Positions 1-8,114 of a stretch of 37,797 nt of DNA are shown here, piece by piece; the first letter of the stretch is position 1; every line of letters starts with the position of its first letter. The DNA lies in contig JAGXHM010000129.1 in assembly GCA_024636155.1 (NCBI GenBank), forward strand, positions 1 through 37,797, given 5' to 3'. Both the position numbers and the translations under genes were made by a program. The stretch comes from Deltaproteobacteria bacterium. Lineage in GTDB: Bacteria; Desulfobacterota; Desulfuromonadia; Desulfuromonadales; BM103. The notes beneath the pieces are model-generated. The model was not told the DNA's origin. It saw only the letters and a list, made by a program, of their open reading frames with translations, and ran no database searches.

Positions 1-65
1 ACATGAATCAGTTGCAGGAGGTTTTGAAAAGTGTTGTGGAGGGAACGTCGCCCACTAAAGCATGA
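1..65 (+). CDS. possible 3' end of a gene cut by the window edge
   Basis: Frame 3 is open from the first base to a TGA at 63-65 and encodes about 20 residues ending in EGTSPTKA. The tail is polar and helix-like (NQLQEVLKSVVEG), which would suit the C-terminus of a real protein. Nothing else supports it, since so short an opening can arise by chance. The product cannot be identified. Confidence 0.3.
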   Translation, partial: MNQLQEVLKSVVEGTSPTKA

Positions 66-140
66 GAAAAATTCCGATATCTCATTTCGGATTTATACAA
101 AAACGTTGACTGGTCATAACGTGAAGGTTTGTCCTATAAG

Positions 141-345
141 TCACCACTGACGAGACGAAAATGGGCGTGTTATTGATAGAGGTATTTAAGACGCCTTTTA
201 ATCAACAAAATGATGGCCACCTGGATCGATTCCGAGTGGCCATTTATTATTTGTCAGGGTATCTGGGAAGCTGCGGATTTCGGACAATCTGAAAGCCTCA
301 AATCAATGCAGTAATACTTATGAGACGATTGTGAGTAGTCGTGTG
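141..345 (+). repeat. composite dispersed repeat, copy 1 (two blocks around a terminator hairpin)
   Basis: Block a (141-208) has TCACCACTGA, then GGGCGTGTTATTGATAGAG and GTATTTAAGACGC. Block b (251-345) has TTGTCAGGGT, GATTTCGGACAATCTG, CAATGCAGTAATAC and the tail GAGACGATTGTGAGTAGTC. Block a recurs almost verbatim at 36185-36256 and block b in parts at 36385-36475, 7853-7920 and 7021-7167. The hairpin between the blocks differs in sequence between copies. Nothing else was seen in the 66-416 gap. Confidence 0.7.
213..252 (+). terminator. intrinsic terminator inside repeat copy 1
   Basis: ATGGCCAC (213-220) pairs with GTGGCCAT (236-243) in a perfect 8-bp stem. It is followed by a T-rich stretch (TTATTATTTGTC) that belongs to the conserved repeat block. 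Confidence 0.55.
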
Positions 346-416
346 TTAGGGTTCCGATCGTTGATGGTGCGTTGTTAGATGTCAGGTCTTGTAAAAAACT
401 TAGAAATGGAGATGAA

Positions 417-875
417 ATGAAAAATGTACTTATGGCAATCTTAGTAGCAACGACATTATTGGCTGGTTGCGCAAGCGTTCCGATGGAAAGCAAAGAGCAA
501 ACAAGCGTGGCGAAAATGTTTAACCCCCCACCTGAAGGTAATGCTGGGCTGTATATATACCGCTCTGGAGTCTTTGGTGCCGCCCTAAAAAAGGATGTCT
601 GGGTTGATGGAAAATGTATAGGTGAAACAGCGCCTAATGTATTTTTCTATGAAAAGGTAACTGGTGATCAAGAACACAAAATTTCCACAGAGTCGGAATT
701 TTCTCCTAACGATTTACTGGTTAAAACTGAAAACGGAAATAACTACTTTGTAAAGCAATACATCAAAATGGGTGCTTTCGTCGGCGGTGCCGGATTAGTG
801 TTAGTTGACGAAGAAACGGGAAAAAAAGACGTTCAGAAATTAGAATTGGCCCAAAAAGGCACGTGCAGTAAGTAG
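417..875 (+). CDS. secreted lipoprotein, DUF2846-like
   Basis: The product is 152 residues. The chosen ATG at 417 follows GGAGATGA, which is better placed than the upstream in-frame ATG at 372. The N-terminus is a lipoprotein signal (KNVLMAILVATTLLAGC) with lipobox LAGC, so the mature protein should start at a lipidated cysteine near residue 17. The body holds GLYIYRSG, a WVDGKCIGE segment and a later FVKQYIKMGAFVGGAGLVLVD stretch, the pattern of DUF2846 lipoproteins. I infer an inner-leaflet or periplasmic lipoprotein of unknown role. It sits just after repeat copy 1 and apart from the next gene, so it is probably its own unit. Family assignment is from memory of the pattern. Confidence 0.7.
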   Translation: MKNVLMAILVATTLLAGCASVPMESKEQTSVAKMFNPPPEGNAGLYIYRSGVFGAALKKDVWVDGKCIGETAPNVFFYEKVTGDQEHKISTESEFSPNDLLVKTENGNNYFVKQYIKMGAFVGGAGLVLVDEETGKKDVQKLELAQKGTCSK

Positions 876-962
876 CTTAATGTTAAAACTTGAAAACTGG
901 TTTTCGACGTCAAACCAATAGGGGATTTACGCTGAAAGCCAATTGACCATAAGAGGGTGATT

Positions 963-1451
963 ATGAAGATTTTTACTAAGTTTGTTCTTGTGGCTCTGGC
1001 CCTTTCTGTGGGCACAACCCAAGCAAATGCAGGATCGGAGAGAGAGTTTGCAGACATTTACACAGATTGTGGTTTAGGTGCTATGATTGCGCCAAGCAAT
1101 GATGCCGTGGCGGCAGTAACTAACGTCACTTGGGATTTGGGTACTACAGCAAGTACTTCGAACATCAGTTCTCCGGGAACTTGCACTGGTGGTAACGAAA
1201 AAATGGCTGGTTTTATCTATGAAACCCAAGAGCTTTTATTTGTGGACCTTGCTAAAGGAAACGGAAAATACCTTGATGCTCTGGCCTCTGTCTCTGGGGT
1301 TGAGGCAGATAAAAAGGGCGACTTCATCCAGTCTGTGAGACATGATGCCGGCAACTTCGTTCAAGTCGGCAACTTTGATGAGAAAACCCACTTTGAAAAA
1401 TCTCAAGCTCTTTACAACATCGTCCTCGCCAACTTGGACAGTAACTCCTGA
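963..1451 (+). CDS. exported DUF3015-like protein
   Basis: The product is 162 residues with a Sec signal peptide (KIFTKFVLVALALSVGTTQANA, cleavage near residue 23). The ATG at 963 follows AAGAGGG at a good distance, and the GTG two codons upstream lies within that ribosome site. Features typical of DUF3015 are the early YTDCGLGAMIAP, the NVTWDLGTTASTSNISSP segment and the late FVQVGNF. Two cysteines in the mature part could form a disulfide. The gene ends in its own strong terminator and lies just upstream of a DUF4105 gene. DUF3015 and DUF4105 genes are often neighbours in proteobacteria, from my recollection. The function is unknown. Confidence 0.75.
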   Translation: MKIFTKFVLVALALSVGTTQANAGSEREFADIYTDCGLGAMIAPSNDAVAAVTNVTWDLGTTASTSNISSPGTCTGGNEKMAGFIYETQELLFVDLAKGNGKYLDALASVSGVEADKKGDFIQSVRHDAGNFVQVGNFDEKTHFEKSQALYNIVLANLDSNS

Positions 1452-1475
1452 TCTGCAATAAATGAATCTTTTGTG

Positions 1476-1507
1476 AAAGGTGCCTCGAAGGTGGGGCACC
1501 TTTTTTT
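1476..1507 (+). terminator. intrinsic terminator after the DUF3015 gene
   Basis: AAAGGTGCC (1476-1484) pairs with GGCACCTTT (1495-1503), followed by a run of seven T (1501-1507). A reading frame beginning at 1473 runs through this stem, which is why the next gene's start is placed further downstream. Confidence 0.9.
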
Positions 1508-1523
1508 AGGACCGATAGTCATA

Positions 1524-3416
1524 ATGCGCACGACTTATCTTGCCCTTCTCTTAATCTTTATCTGTACATACATCGACCCGCCAACGGCTTCCGCCACCAA
1601 CATCCTTCGCGAATCCATTTCAGAACAGCAATTGCTCCTCTTGGCCAATGATGCTACTTGGCTAGACTTGCTTCACGTTGAGCCAGGAAGTATGGAGAGC
1701 ACTGTGATGACCCCTGATTTCTTTATCGCATCGAACGGCAGGAAGAACCCCAAAGCAGAGCTTGAAGCCACGATTGCAGCGTATAATATGCCTTGGTGGG
1801 AAGCCAGAGACAAGAACCCACTGTGCCGATTTCCAGCTCGATACTATTGGCTCTCACAGAAAGTTCCAATGCCAGATTTAGGCTTTAAACAGAAAGAATG
1901 TCAACAACTGCAGCAGTGGCCGTTACTTGACTCTGTCCAGTCTATCAGTGTGCTAATGGTTAGCGGATACCTTGGCAATCCGGCATCGACATTTGGTCAT
2001 GCTCTGATCAAATTTAACACGGAAGAGCAGGTTCATGGTTCTAATCTGTTTGATTTAACCTTGAACTATGGCGCACTGTTTCCGCAAGGGGAAAACCCCT
2101 TCATTTATATTGCTAAAGGGCTCACTGGCGGGTATGAGGCTGTTTTTTCTGACAGGTATTACTACAATCGGGATCTGGTCTATTCGCATACTGAATTTAG
2201 AGAAATGTGGGAGTACCGTCTGAATCTTAACGACTACGAAAGACGCCTTTTTCTCTATCACGTTTGGGAAATCACAAGAAAAAGATTTAAATATTTTTTC
2301 CTTAAAGAAAATTGCGCATACAAAATTGCCGAACTCTTAGATGTTGTAATTGCTGAGGATGTCCTATGGAATAGTGATTACTGGTACGCACCTTTGGATC
2401 TGTTTAATCGGTTGACCACTTTGGACAACCGCCGACGAATAAATAATGATCAACTGATAAGTGAAATAAAATATTTACCATCAAGCCAGAGGAAGCTCTA
2501 TTCCCAGTTAAAATTCCTCTCAGATGATGAGCTGGGCAGCGTAAAGCAGATAGTGAAGCAGCAATACAAAAACATTGGAAAACAGCTAGATAGGTTTGAC
2601 AGTCAGGGCAAGACGCAAATACTGGATGCTCTACTTACCTATCATCAATATGAATCGATAGCCAATGGAGATTCCACTTCACCTGATTTTAAAGAGCGCC
2701 AACAGGGGCTACTCAACGCTCGTTTCAGCTTGCCAGCAAGCCATGACACGAACCTCGTAATCCCTGAGATTCTCGCACCGACTAGGCGTTCGCCACCAAT
2801 TAAAGTAGGAACCGGTTTCCGCCTCGGTGATGACATACGCTCCTTTGCCTTTCTGAATTGGTCACCATACAGTGCTGAACTTGTGGGGCAAAACAGCCAC
2901 ACGACAGATGAATTGGTTGTCTTAGATGTTACTGTCGGCATAGATGACGGTGATCGTTTTCTATTTTTTGATAAGATCGACTTCTTGAAAATAGCCCACC
3001 TTAACACCATGTCCATACAGATCGACGAGCAGAAACCTTGGTCGTGGCAATTAAGATTTGGTCTTGATCAAATATATGAAAAGCAAAGGGAATCCTTAGA
3101 TCTCAGTATGAATTTTGGTTTTGGAAGGGCATGGGAGGTTTTTAATGACGTCACTTTTTATGCAATGTTGGACATCGCAGGTCATTCAGAAGCTACCAAT
3201 TTTCGGGCAACCCCTCAACTCGGACTTCTTGTCAAACAAGGTGATTTTAAAGCGTTCGGATATTATGGGCGAGAAACAGAGGGATACTCTGGACAGCATA
3301 AGCAAAAGTGGGAGGGGACTGTGCAGTACAACGCCAGCTCGAAGTATGCATTCAAAGTCAACGTTACGAGCCAAAACTCAACAATCTATTCCTTTGGGAT
3401 TAGTCGTTTTTATTAA
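1524..3416 (+). CDS. DUF4105 (Lnb-like N-terminal) envelope protein
   Basis: The product is 630 residues from the ATG at 1524. An earlier in-frame GTG at 1473 lies in the terminator of the gene before. The N-terminus is a signal peptide (TYLALLLIFICTYIDPPTASA). The middle contains the DUF4105 core: SGYLGNPASTFGHALIKF, then GGYEAVFSDRYYY, YSHTEFREMWEYRL and FFLKENCAYKIAELLD. Conserved His (FGHAL) and Cys (ENCAY) suggest a papain/NlpC-like peptidase fold. The last 200 residues alternate aromatic and polar residues in amphipathic strands and end in ISRFY, as for an outer-membrane beta barrel with a terminal aromatic residue. I infer an outer-membrane-anchored hydrolase-like protein; its substrate is unknown. 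Confidence 0.8.
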   Translation: MRTTYLALLLIFICTYIDPPTASATNILRESISEQQLLLLANDATWLDLLHVEPGSMESTVMTPDFFIASNGRKNPKAELEATIAAYNMPWWEARDKNPLCRFPARYYWLSQKVPMPDLGFKQKECQQLQQWPLLDSVQSISVLMVSGYLGNPASTFGHALIKFNTEEQVHGSNLFDLTLNYGALFPQGENPFIYIAKGLTGGYEAVFSDRYYYNRDLVYSHTEFREMWEYRLNLNDYERRLFLYHVWEITRKRFKYFFLKENCAYKIAELLDVVIAEDVLWNSDYWYAPLDLFNRLTTLDNRRRINNDQLISEIKYLPSSQRKLYSQLKFLSDDELGSVKQIVKQQYKNIGKQLDRFDSQGKTQILDALLTYHQYESIANGDSTSPDFKERQQGLLNARFSLPASHDTNLVIPEILAPTRRSPPIKVGTGFRLGDDIRSFAFLNWSPYSAELVGQNSHTTDELVVLDVTVGIDDGDRFLFFDKIDFLKIAHLNTMSIQIDEQKPWSWQLRFGLDQIYEKQRESLDLSMNFGFGRAWEVFNDVTFYAMLDIAGHSEATNFRATPQLGLLVKQGDFKAFGYYGRETEGYSGQHKQKWEGTVQYNASSKYAFKVNVTSQNSTIYSFGISRFY

Positions 3417-3533
3417 GGCATACACGATTTTATGGTGAAATGCTCGTGTTAGGAATATGAAGTTTCGTTGTACAGCTAAAATCAATCTTTCTACGAAAGT
3501 CAACTGATACGACAATTCATTGGACACGCAGGA

Positions 3534-3670
3534 TTCTTATATGTCACCACTGCCAGGACGGATTAAAGTGGTGCGTCATTTTCTTAGATTGCAGGGTTAA
3601 CAATAATTTCGCATTTTGGCCAAGATGAGCACCTCAAAGCAATGTAAGAGCATAAATAGGACATTCTTCA
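3534..3670 (+). repeat. dispersed repeat, copy 2
   Basis: The copy starts TTCTTATATGTCACCACTGC, then CCAGGACGGATTAAAG, TCATTTTCTTAGATTGCAGG, AATTTCGCATTTTGGCCAA and CCTCAAAGCAATGTAAGAG. This is the same block order as the copies at 7021 and 7519. The rest of the 3417-3762 gap shows nothing I can name. Confidence 0.75.
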
Positions 3671-3762
3671 CATGTAAACTTGACCGAATAGACTCAAGTG
3701 TCTTTAACCATTTAATAGTTTTATAAGAAGCAACATGCTAGATTCCTACTGTTAGAATTGTA

Positions 3763-3850
3763 ACTCTCCGATAAGAGCAAACCAGTAGCAATGCTGGGGC
3801 GCAAAGCCGTGGGTCCCCTTTCTGGATGGCCGGGTTGCCGAAGGGAGTGT
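3763..3850 (+). promoter_or_regulatory. GEMM-I (cyclic di-GMP-I class) riboswitch aptamer
   Basis: P1 is ACTCTCC (3763-3769) with GGAGTGT (3844-3850). Then come the conserved GCAAACC (3777-3783), a stem CCAGTA/TGCTGG capped by a GCAA (GNRA) tetraloop, the conserved GCGCAAAGCC (3800-3809 region), a P3 stem GCC/GGC, and the receptor-like CCGGGTTGCCGA. These landmarks come in the correct order and spacing for GEMM-I. It stands 100 bases before the DUF1566 gene, with a terminator between. GEMM-I RNAs bind c-di-GMP, and a subclass in Geobacter relatives binds cGAMP. I cannot settle the ligand by eye. Confidence 0.88.
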
Positions 3851-3868
3851 CAGAGTAGATTCAATGAC

Positions 3869-3906
3869 GCCCATTTTCGGTTTTTATCGGAGACGGGTAT
3901 TTTTTT
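3869..3906 (+). terminator. expression-platform terminator of the GEMM-I riboswitch
   Basis: GCCCATTTTCG (3869-3879) pairs with CGGAGACGGGT (3888-3898), with one mismatch and several G-U pairs. It is followed by ATTTTTTT. It lies between the aptamer and the start codon at 3951, so ligand binding probably sets read-through. The direction of the switch is not determinable here. Confidence 0.75.
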
Positions 3907-3950
3907 GTGGGTTTTTGATTGTGGTTATGAACTGAAGTGGAGATTTCATT

Positions 3951-6092
3951 ATGCGTTTAGTTGTTCTGTTGGTTGTACTTTTTCTATTGTCACCCTTAAC
4001 TCTTTTGGCTGCCTCTGCAGAAGTTCCAGTAACGGGACAAACTACTTCGTATGCAATTGGTGACGATGGTTATTTGCAAGCTGGTGTCGCTACTGCCGAC
4101 CCACGCTTCACCGAAATTGGCGATGGCACGGTTGCAGATAATCTCACTGGTTTAGTGTGGAGCCAGAATGCCTCAACTCTCACCGTTTCTACCTGTACCG
4201 GAGGGTTAATGACCTGGCAAGAATCCCTAGATTATGTCGCCTGTCTGAACAGCGAGAGTTACCTTGGTTATAGCGACTGGGTTCTGCCTAACATTAACGA
4301 ATTGGGAAGTTTGGTTGATTTTAGCCAAAACGACCCCGCACTCTCGGCAGGACATCCGTTCACAGGCGTCCATTTCGGAAGCATTGAGTATTCTGGATAC
4401 CTTATGTGGCCGACATACTGGTCGTCGAGTTCAGATGCTTCTTCCGCTAAAACCATCGGTTTTGATGCTGGTGATGTCGATGGCAACGATAAGGACTACG
4501 GCCTCAATTATGTCTGGCCCGTGCGCAGGGGGCAGTCAAGTTTGGCTATTGTTCTTCCTAAAACAGGCCAAACGTTCAGCTATGCGCCTGGTGATGACGG
4601 TGACTTGCAAAGAGGGGCAGCCTGGCCATCTCCACGTTTTACCGATAACAATAATGGCACTGTAACAGACAACCTTACTGGCTTAATATGGTTGAAGAAT
4701 GCAGACTGCTTCAATCTTCAAACGTGGAACTCCGCCTTGACCAGTGCCAACTCTTTAGCGAATGCCGACTGTGGTTTGAGTGACGGATCTGTCGCAGGTG
4801 ATTGGCGACTTCCAAATATCCGCGAATTGGGTAGTTTGGTCGATTCTACTCAAAGCAACCCCGCACTTCCCGTCGAACATTTGTTCGCTGACGTTCCAGA
4901 CACTCAGGGCGCTCAACTATTCTACTGGACATCAAACACCTTCGCCGGCAATACAGATAAAGCCTGGTTCAACTACTTGGATTTAAATGTTACCTGGATG
5001 TTCGATAAAACTTCTGACCTTTACGTCTGGCCCGTGCGGGGGGAACAGTCAACGTTGCCCCTAAAAGCACCAATGCTTTCTACCACAACAAATGGAGTCG
5101 ATCTCACGGTATCATGGACCTCTATTCCTGAAGCAACTGGATATGAACTCTATTATGTCCCTGTAGCGTCGTACACGGGACCGGAGAGTGTTCGTAGTAT
5201 AGATCTCGGCGCCAGCACCACATTCAGCTACACATTGTGGGATGGGGCGTCTTTTTATCTTGCCGTCAAAGCTTATAACGATCAAGAGAGCAGCTCTTAC
5301 TCCAATGTTGAAGTCGTCACTATAGAGGTGGTCCCAGTCCCGCCAACGGCCCCGGAGCTTTCAATTACAACAACTGGTTTGAATCTATCACTATCTTGGG
5401 CAGCAGTTCCTGATGCTACGGGATATATCATGAGTTATGCACCATCCTCTTCATATACTGGGCCAGAAAGTTTCATCACTAAGGATATGGGGGGAGAAAC
5501 AACCTTTGCTGCAGTTTTATGGGATGGGGCGGATTTTACTGTTGCCGTTCAAGCTTACAATGAACAAGGGAATAGTGGATATTCGGATATCGGACATTTT
5601 GTAATTCAAGAGCCTTCTCCAATCAGCAGTTACAACCTCCCTGAGACAGGACAGACCTCCTGCTACGATACCGCTGGAACGGTAATCAACTGCGCTGGCA
5701 CTGGCCAGGACGGAGAATTCAACATAAACCCCATGTCTTTTACTAATAATGGTAACGGCACTGTTACCGACAACGTCACTGGTCTGATCTGGCAGCAGTC
5801 CGATGATGAGCAAACCCGCACTTGGCAAGCAGCCATTGACTACTGTAGCAGCTACTCTCCAGACGGTTCAAGCTGGCGGTTGCCAAGTGTTAGTGAATTG
5901 CAAACTATTGTCGATGCTGGCACTTATTCGCCAGCCATAAATGCTGTTTTCACTGGCACGAATGAGTCTGTCTACTGGTCGTCTACGTCTCTCGCTAGCA
6001 ATCCGGATTACGCGTGGTACGTGGTCTTCAGCTATGGTTACGTTAAGTACTACAATAATACGAACAACGGCTATGCCCGTTGTGTGCGCTGA
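3951..6092 (+). CDS. secreted multidomain DUF1566 (Lcl) / FN3-like protein under riboswitch control
   Basis: The product is 713 residues; the ATG follows GTGGAG. The signal peptide spans about residues 1-23 (VVLLVVLFLLSPLTLLAAS). Three DUF1566 domains occur at about 40-195, 205-365 and 565-713. Each has the TDNLTGLIW-type strand, a W-RLPN--EL--(L/I)VD motif and a YW(S/T)S motif. Two fibronectin-III-like repeats (about 372-460 and 465-552) each have a VPDATGY-like core and end in YSN or YSD. The last DUF1566 domain is close in DNA to the gene at 6437 but differs at clustered surface codons near the end (5985-6075). I infer an exported adhesin or lectin-like protein whose synthesis follows a cyclic dinucleotide. 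The binding target is unknown. Confidence 0.82.
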   Translation: MRLVVLLVVLFLLSPLTLLAASAEVPVTGQTTSYAIGDDGYLQAGVATADPRFTEIGDGTVADNLTGLVWSQNASTLTVSTCTGGLMTWQESLDYVACLNSESYLGYSDWVLPNINELGSLVDFSQNDPALSAGHPFTGVHFGSIEYSGYLMWPTYWSSSSDASSAKTIGFDAGDVDGNDKDYGLNYVWPVRRGQSSLAIVLPKTGQTFSYAPGDDGDLQRGAAWPSPRFTDNNNGTVTDNLTGLIWLKNADCFNLQTWNSALTSANSLANADCGLSDGSVAGDWRLPNIRELGSLVDSTQSNPALPVEHLFADVPDTQGAQLFYWTSNTFAGNTDKAWFNYLDLNVTWMFDKTSDLYVWPVRGEQSTLPLKAPMLSTTTNGVDLTVSWTSIPEATGYELYYVPVASYTGPESVRSIDLGASTTFSYTLWDGASFYLAVKAYNDQESSSYSNVEVVTIEVVPVPPTAPELSITTTGLNLSLSWAAVPDATGYIMSYAPSSSYTGPESFITKDMGGETTFAAVLWDGADFTVAVQAYNEQGNSGYSDIGHFVIQEPSPISSYNLPETGQTSCYDTAGTVINCAGTGQDGEFNINPMSFTNNGNGTVTDNVTGLIWQQSDDEQTRTWQAAIDYCSSYSPDGSSWRLPSVSELQTIVDAGTYSPAINAVFTGTNESVYWSSTSLASNPDYAWYVVFSYGYVKYYNNTNNGYARCVR

Positions 6093-6436
6093 GGACAGTG
6101 GCTTGGTCATTGGGCTTATTTGAAGCTTTTTTGGGTAGATTTGTCCGCAGTAGCCGTCAGGAGTTGAATAAGATTGGCTCACTATGAACACCGGCCTGTC
6201 TACAAACAGGCTATGCAGCTGATTATCTCAATAGTAAATGCCGATTATCATCGCAAAAGAGATCAAGTCTTTTAAAAATTTCAGTCGGTTTTCTATTTGA
6301 GTCTGTTGAAAAAAATAAAGCATCAAGCCAAGTATGCCTTAATCCCCTATATTGTTGTTACATAGATGGGTTCTTCTGCAACAGGTATACAAACAAGAGT
6401 GATTACAGAGAAACTACTATTTAAAGGAGAGTCCTC
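6093..6436 (+). other. intergenic gap between the two DUF1566 genes
   Basis: The gap opens with GGACAGTGGCTTG, which is repeated exactly after the next gene's stop at 6859. A 6-bp hairpin, GCCTGT/ACAGGC, lies near 6193-6213 with no T tract. No gene and no second riboswitch are visible. The end carries the ribosome site AAAGGAG of the next gene. Confidence 0.5.
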
Positions 6437-6859
6437 ATGGTAAAAAGCAGTTTTCTGATGATTTTGATGGTGTTGCTCTTTGTTGCAACCGGATACAGCG
6501 CCCCATTTACGGCTCATGGTGATGGCACTGTCACGGATCAGGATTCGGAGCTCATTTGGCAGCAGTCTGATGATGATCAAGCCCGCACTTGGCAAGCAGC
6601 CATTGACTACTGTAGCAGCTACTCTCCAGACGGTTCAAGCTGGCGGTTGCCAAATAAAAAAGAACTGGAGTCGATTGTTGATTACACCACTTATGCCCCT
6701 GCAATAAATGCTGTTTTTACTGGTGCAAATGTGTCAGGCTACTGGTCGTCTACGTCTGACGCTGGATATCCGAGCTTCGCGTGGATCGTGGGCTTCTACG
6801 ATGGCCAGGTCAACTACTACGGAAAGTCGCGCAATTACTATGCCCGTTGTGTGCGCTGA
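6437..6859 (+). CDS. small secreted single-domain DUF1566 protein
   Basis: The product is 140 residues; the ATG follows AAAGGAG. The signal peptide is residues 1-21 (FLMILMVLLFVATGYSA), followed by one DUF1566 domain. It is a paralogue of the third domain of the gene before. About 95 bases around 6563-6655 are nearly identical to 5790-5885. The last 34 bases, spanning the stop codon, are also identical (6838-6872 against 6071-6105). Between these, 17 or so codons differ and almost all differences change the residue. The gene looks like a tandem duplicate of the domain that gained its own signal peptide, or the reverse. A role as an exported ligand-binding protein is inferred from the family only. 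Confidence 0.75.
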   Translation: MVKSSFLMILMVLLFVATGYSAPFTAHGDGTVTDQDSELIWQQSDDDQARTWQAAIDYCSSYSPDGSSWRLPNKKELESIVDYTTYAPAINAVFTGANVSGYWSSTSDAGYPSFAWIVGFYDGQVNYYGKSRNYYARCVR

Positions 6860-6983
6860 GGACAGTGGCTTGATTCTTTGATTTGTTTTATCCTTTTTCT
6901 CTTTGTATGCTTTGGATTTTGGGGAGAGGAAGCCTTTTAGTTGTATATGATCAGTTAAAATGATGCTGATGAAAACTAAATTC

Positions 6984-7020
6984 AAGCCTCGCTACCCATT
7001 TCTCAGGTGGTGAGGCTTTT
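6984..7020 (+). terminator. strong intrinsic terminator after the small DUF1566 gene
   Basis: AAGCCTCGCTACC (6984-6996) pairs with GGTGGTGAGGCTT (7006-7018) over 13 bp, including G-U pairs. It is followed by TTTTCTTATTT, where repeat copy 3 begins. Confidence 0.85.
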
Positions 7021-7167
7021 CTTATTTATCACCACTGCCAGGATGGATTAAAGGCGGTAGTTATTTTCTTGGAATGCAGGATCAGTAAGAATTTCGCAAA
7101 GCTGCCAATCTGACCATACCAGAACAATGTGAGAGTACTTGTGAGACGATTGTGAGTAGTCCAATGT
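7017..7167 (+). repeat. dispersed repeat, copy 3
   Basis: The copy begins TTTTCTTATTTATCACCACT and continues GCCAGGATGGATTAAAG, TTATTTTCTTGGAATGCAGG, AGTAAGAATTTCGCA, GCCAATCTG, CAATGTGAGAGTACTTG and TGAGACGATTGTGAGTAGTC. It is the most complete copy and serves as the reference for the family. Confidence 0.8.
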
Positions 7168-7252
7168 TATGTTGTCGTTGATTTGCTGTTTTTTTAAATG
7201 TCGGGGGAGAGGCGATTGTAACTTTTGGTTATCCGTCTCGGGAGACAGTTAC

Positions 7253-7486
7253 ATGGAGCTGCTAACTTTAGAGTACAAGAGAGCCTGGGTGATAGGTCTT
7301 GCCTTCGATTGCCCATTCGGCAAAGCATTTGATACTTGTCTTACAAAAGAGATCAGAAAACTAGGTATCACAGACCGAACCGATATTTCGAATAGTATGG
7401 ATGAGAATCAGTTAGACCAGATTATAGCTCATCATCAGGACTGTCTTCTCCAAAGAGAGGAGAGTTTATCTGGAGTCAATAGTTAA
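7253..7486 (+). CDS. small hypothetical protein between repeat copies
   Basis: The product is 77 residues from the ATG at 7253, with GGGAGA about ten bases upstream. A longer reading frame from 7169 runs back into the repeat and is not preferred. The sequence has FDCPFGKAFDTCLTKEIRKL with two cysteines six or more residues apart, and later a QIIAHHQDCLL segment. No signal peptide or membrane segment is visible. I do not recognise it. Repeat copies flank it on both sides. Confidence 0.45.
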   Translation: MELLTLEYKRAWVIGLAFDCPFGKAFDTCLTKEIRKLGITDRTDISNSMDENQLDQIIAHHQDCLLQREESLSGVNS

Positions 7487-7518
7487 CAATTAGCTCCTGT
7501 CAGCTTAATCCGTTCAGA

Positions 7519-7650
7519 TAAATCACTGCTGCCAGAAAGCTTTCAACGTTACTGGAATGCAGGGGTAGTAAGAATTTCGCATTTCGGCCAATCTGTCTGC
7601 TTGAAATCAATGTGAGAGTACTTGTGAGAAATATGTGAGTAGTCGTGTGC
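7519..7650 (+). repeat. dispersed repeat, copy 4
   Basis: It has AAATCACTGCTGCCAGAAAG, CTTTCAACGTTACTGGAATG, CAGGGGTAGTAAGAATTTCG, CATTTCGGCCAATCTGTCTG, TGAAATCAATGTGAGAGTAC and TGAGTAGTCGTGTG. The segment from AAATCAC to GCAGG is nearly the same as copy 9 at 36524. Confidence 0.78.
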
Positions 7651-7722
7651 TATGGAGCGCTAGGGTGATTGTTTCCATCTTGGATAGTCCTCAATAACTT
7701 TTTTATTGCGGAAGTAAAGACT

Positions 7723-7860
7723 ATGAGCCATCTCTTTCCACTAAAATTTATTCTGCTCAGCTGTTTCTTTTCGCTCCTGTTGGTCCTTCCTCAACAAAAC
7801 CTCTACGCAGAGACCACTCAGAAGGAATCGACAATCTCCCTGACAGAAGAAGGTATCTGA
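7723..7860 (+). pseudogene. signal-peptide remnant of a secreted protein, cut by a repeat copy
   Basis: The ATG at 7723 follows GGAAG and encodes a clear signal peptide (FPLKFILLSCFFSLLLVLPQ, then LYAE). The frame ends after only 45 residues at a TGA formed by GGTATCTGAGAATTTCGC, which is the dispersed repeat itself. Further downstream (8130-8180) lies a decayed fibronectin-III piece. I infer an exported FN3-type protein that was broken when the repeat entered or by later decay. Confidence 0.5.
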
Positions 7861-7925
7861 GAATTTCGCAGATCGGCCAATTTTACGTCCTCGATACAAT
7901 GCAGTAATATAAATAAGGCACACAT
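7853..7925 (+). repeat. dispersed repeat, copy 5 (partial)
   Basis: It contains GTATCTGAGAATTTCGCAGA, TCGGCCAATTTTACGTCCTC and ACAATGCAGTAATATAAATAAG. A second short echo, AGGTATCTGAGAATTGCCAGG, lies at 7979-7999. Confidence 0.6.
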
Positions 7926-8023
7926 CTCTTTGACATCTCCCAATGGCTGCGATAGTTTGACAAGTGTCTGATTTATGTAGGTATCTGAGAATTGCCAGGG
8001 GGTACGACAAGGAATGACCATAG

Positions 8024-8055
8024 GCCATCCGTAAAGAAGCGGGTGGCTTGTTTTG
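8024..8055 (+). terminator. candidate intrinsic terminator
   Basis: GCCATCCG (8024-8031) pairs with CGGGTGGC (8040-8047), followed by TTGTTTTG. No intact gene ends at it, so it may have served the broken gene upstream. Confidence 0.5.
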
Positions 8056-8114
8056 TTTTGAACTGTCCCTTTTGTAGGAAGCTTACGTCCGGACCAGCTT
8101 ATGGTGTCCACTAT

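Noticed and set aside
341-380. Integron attC site at the end of repeat copies (a GTTAGAT core at 374-380).
   Set aside because: The matching inverse core and the paired inner boxes are missing, other copies lack the core, and no integrase is in the window.
3763-3850. Assigning the riboswitch to cGAMP rather than c-di-GMP.
   Set aside because: The discriminating base depends on an exact structural alignment that I could not make safely by eye.
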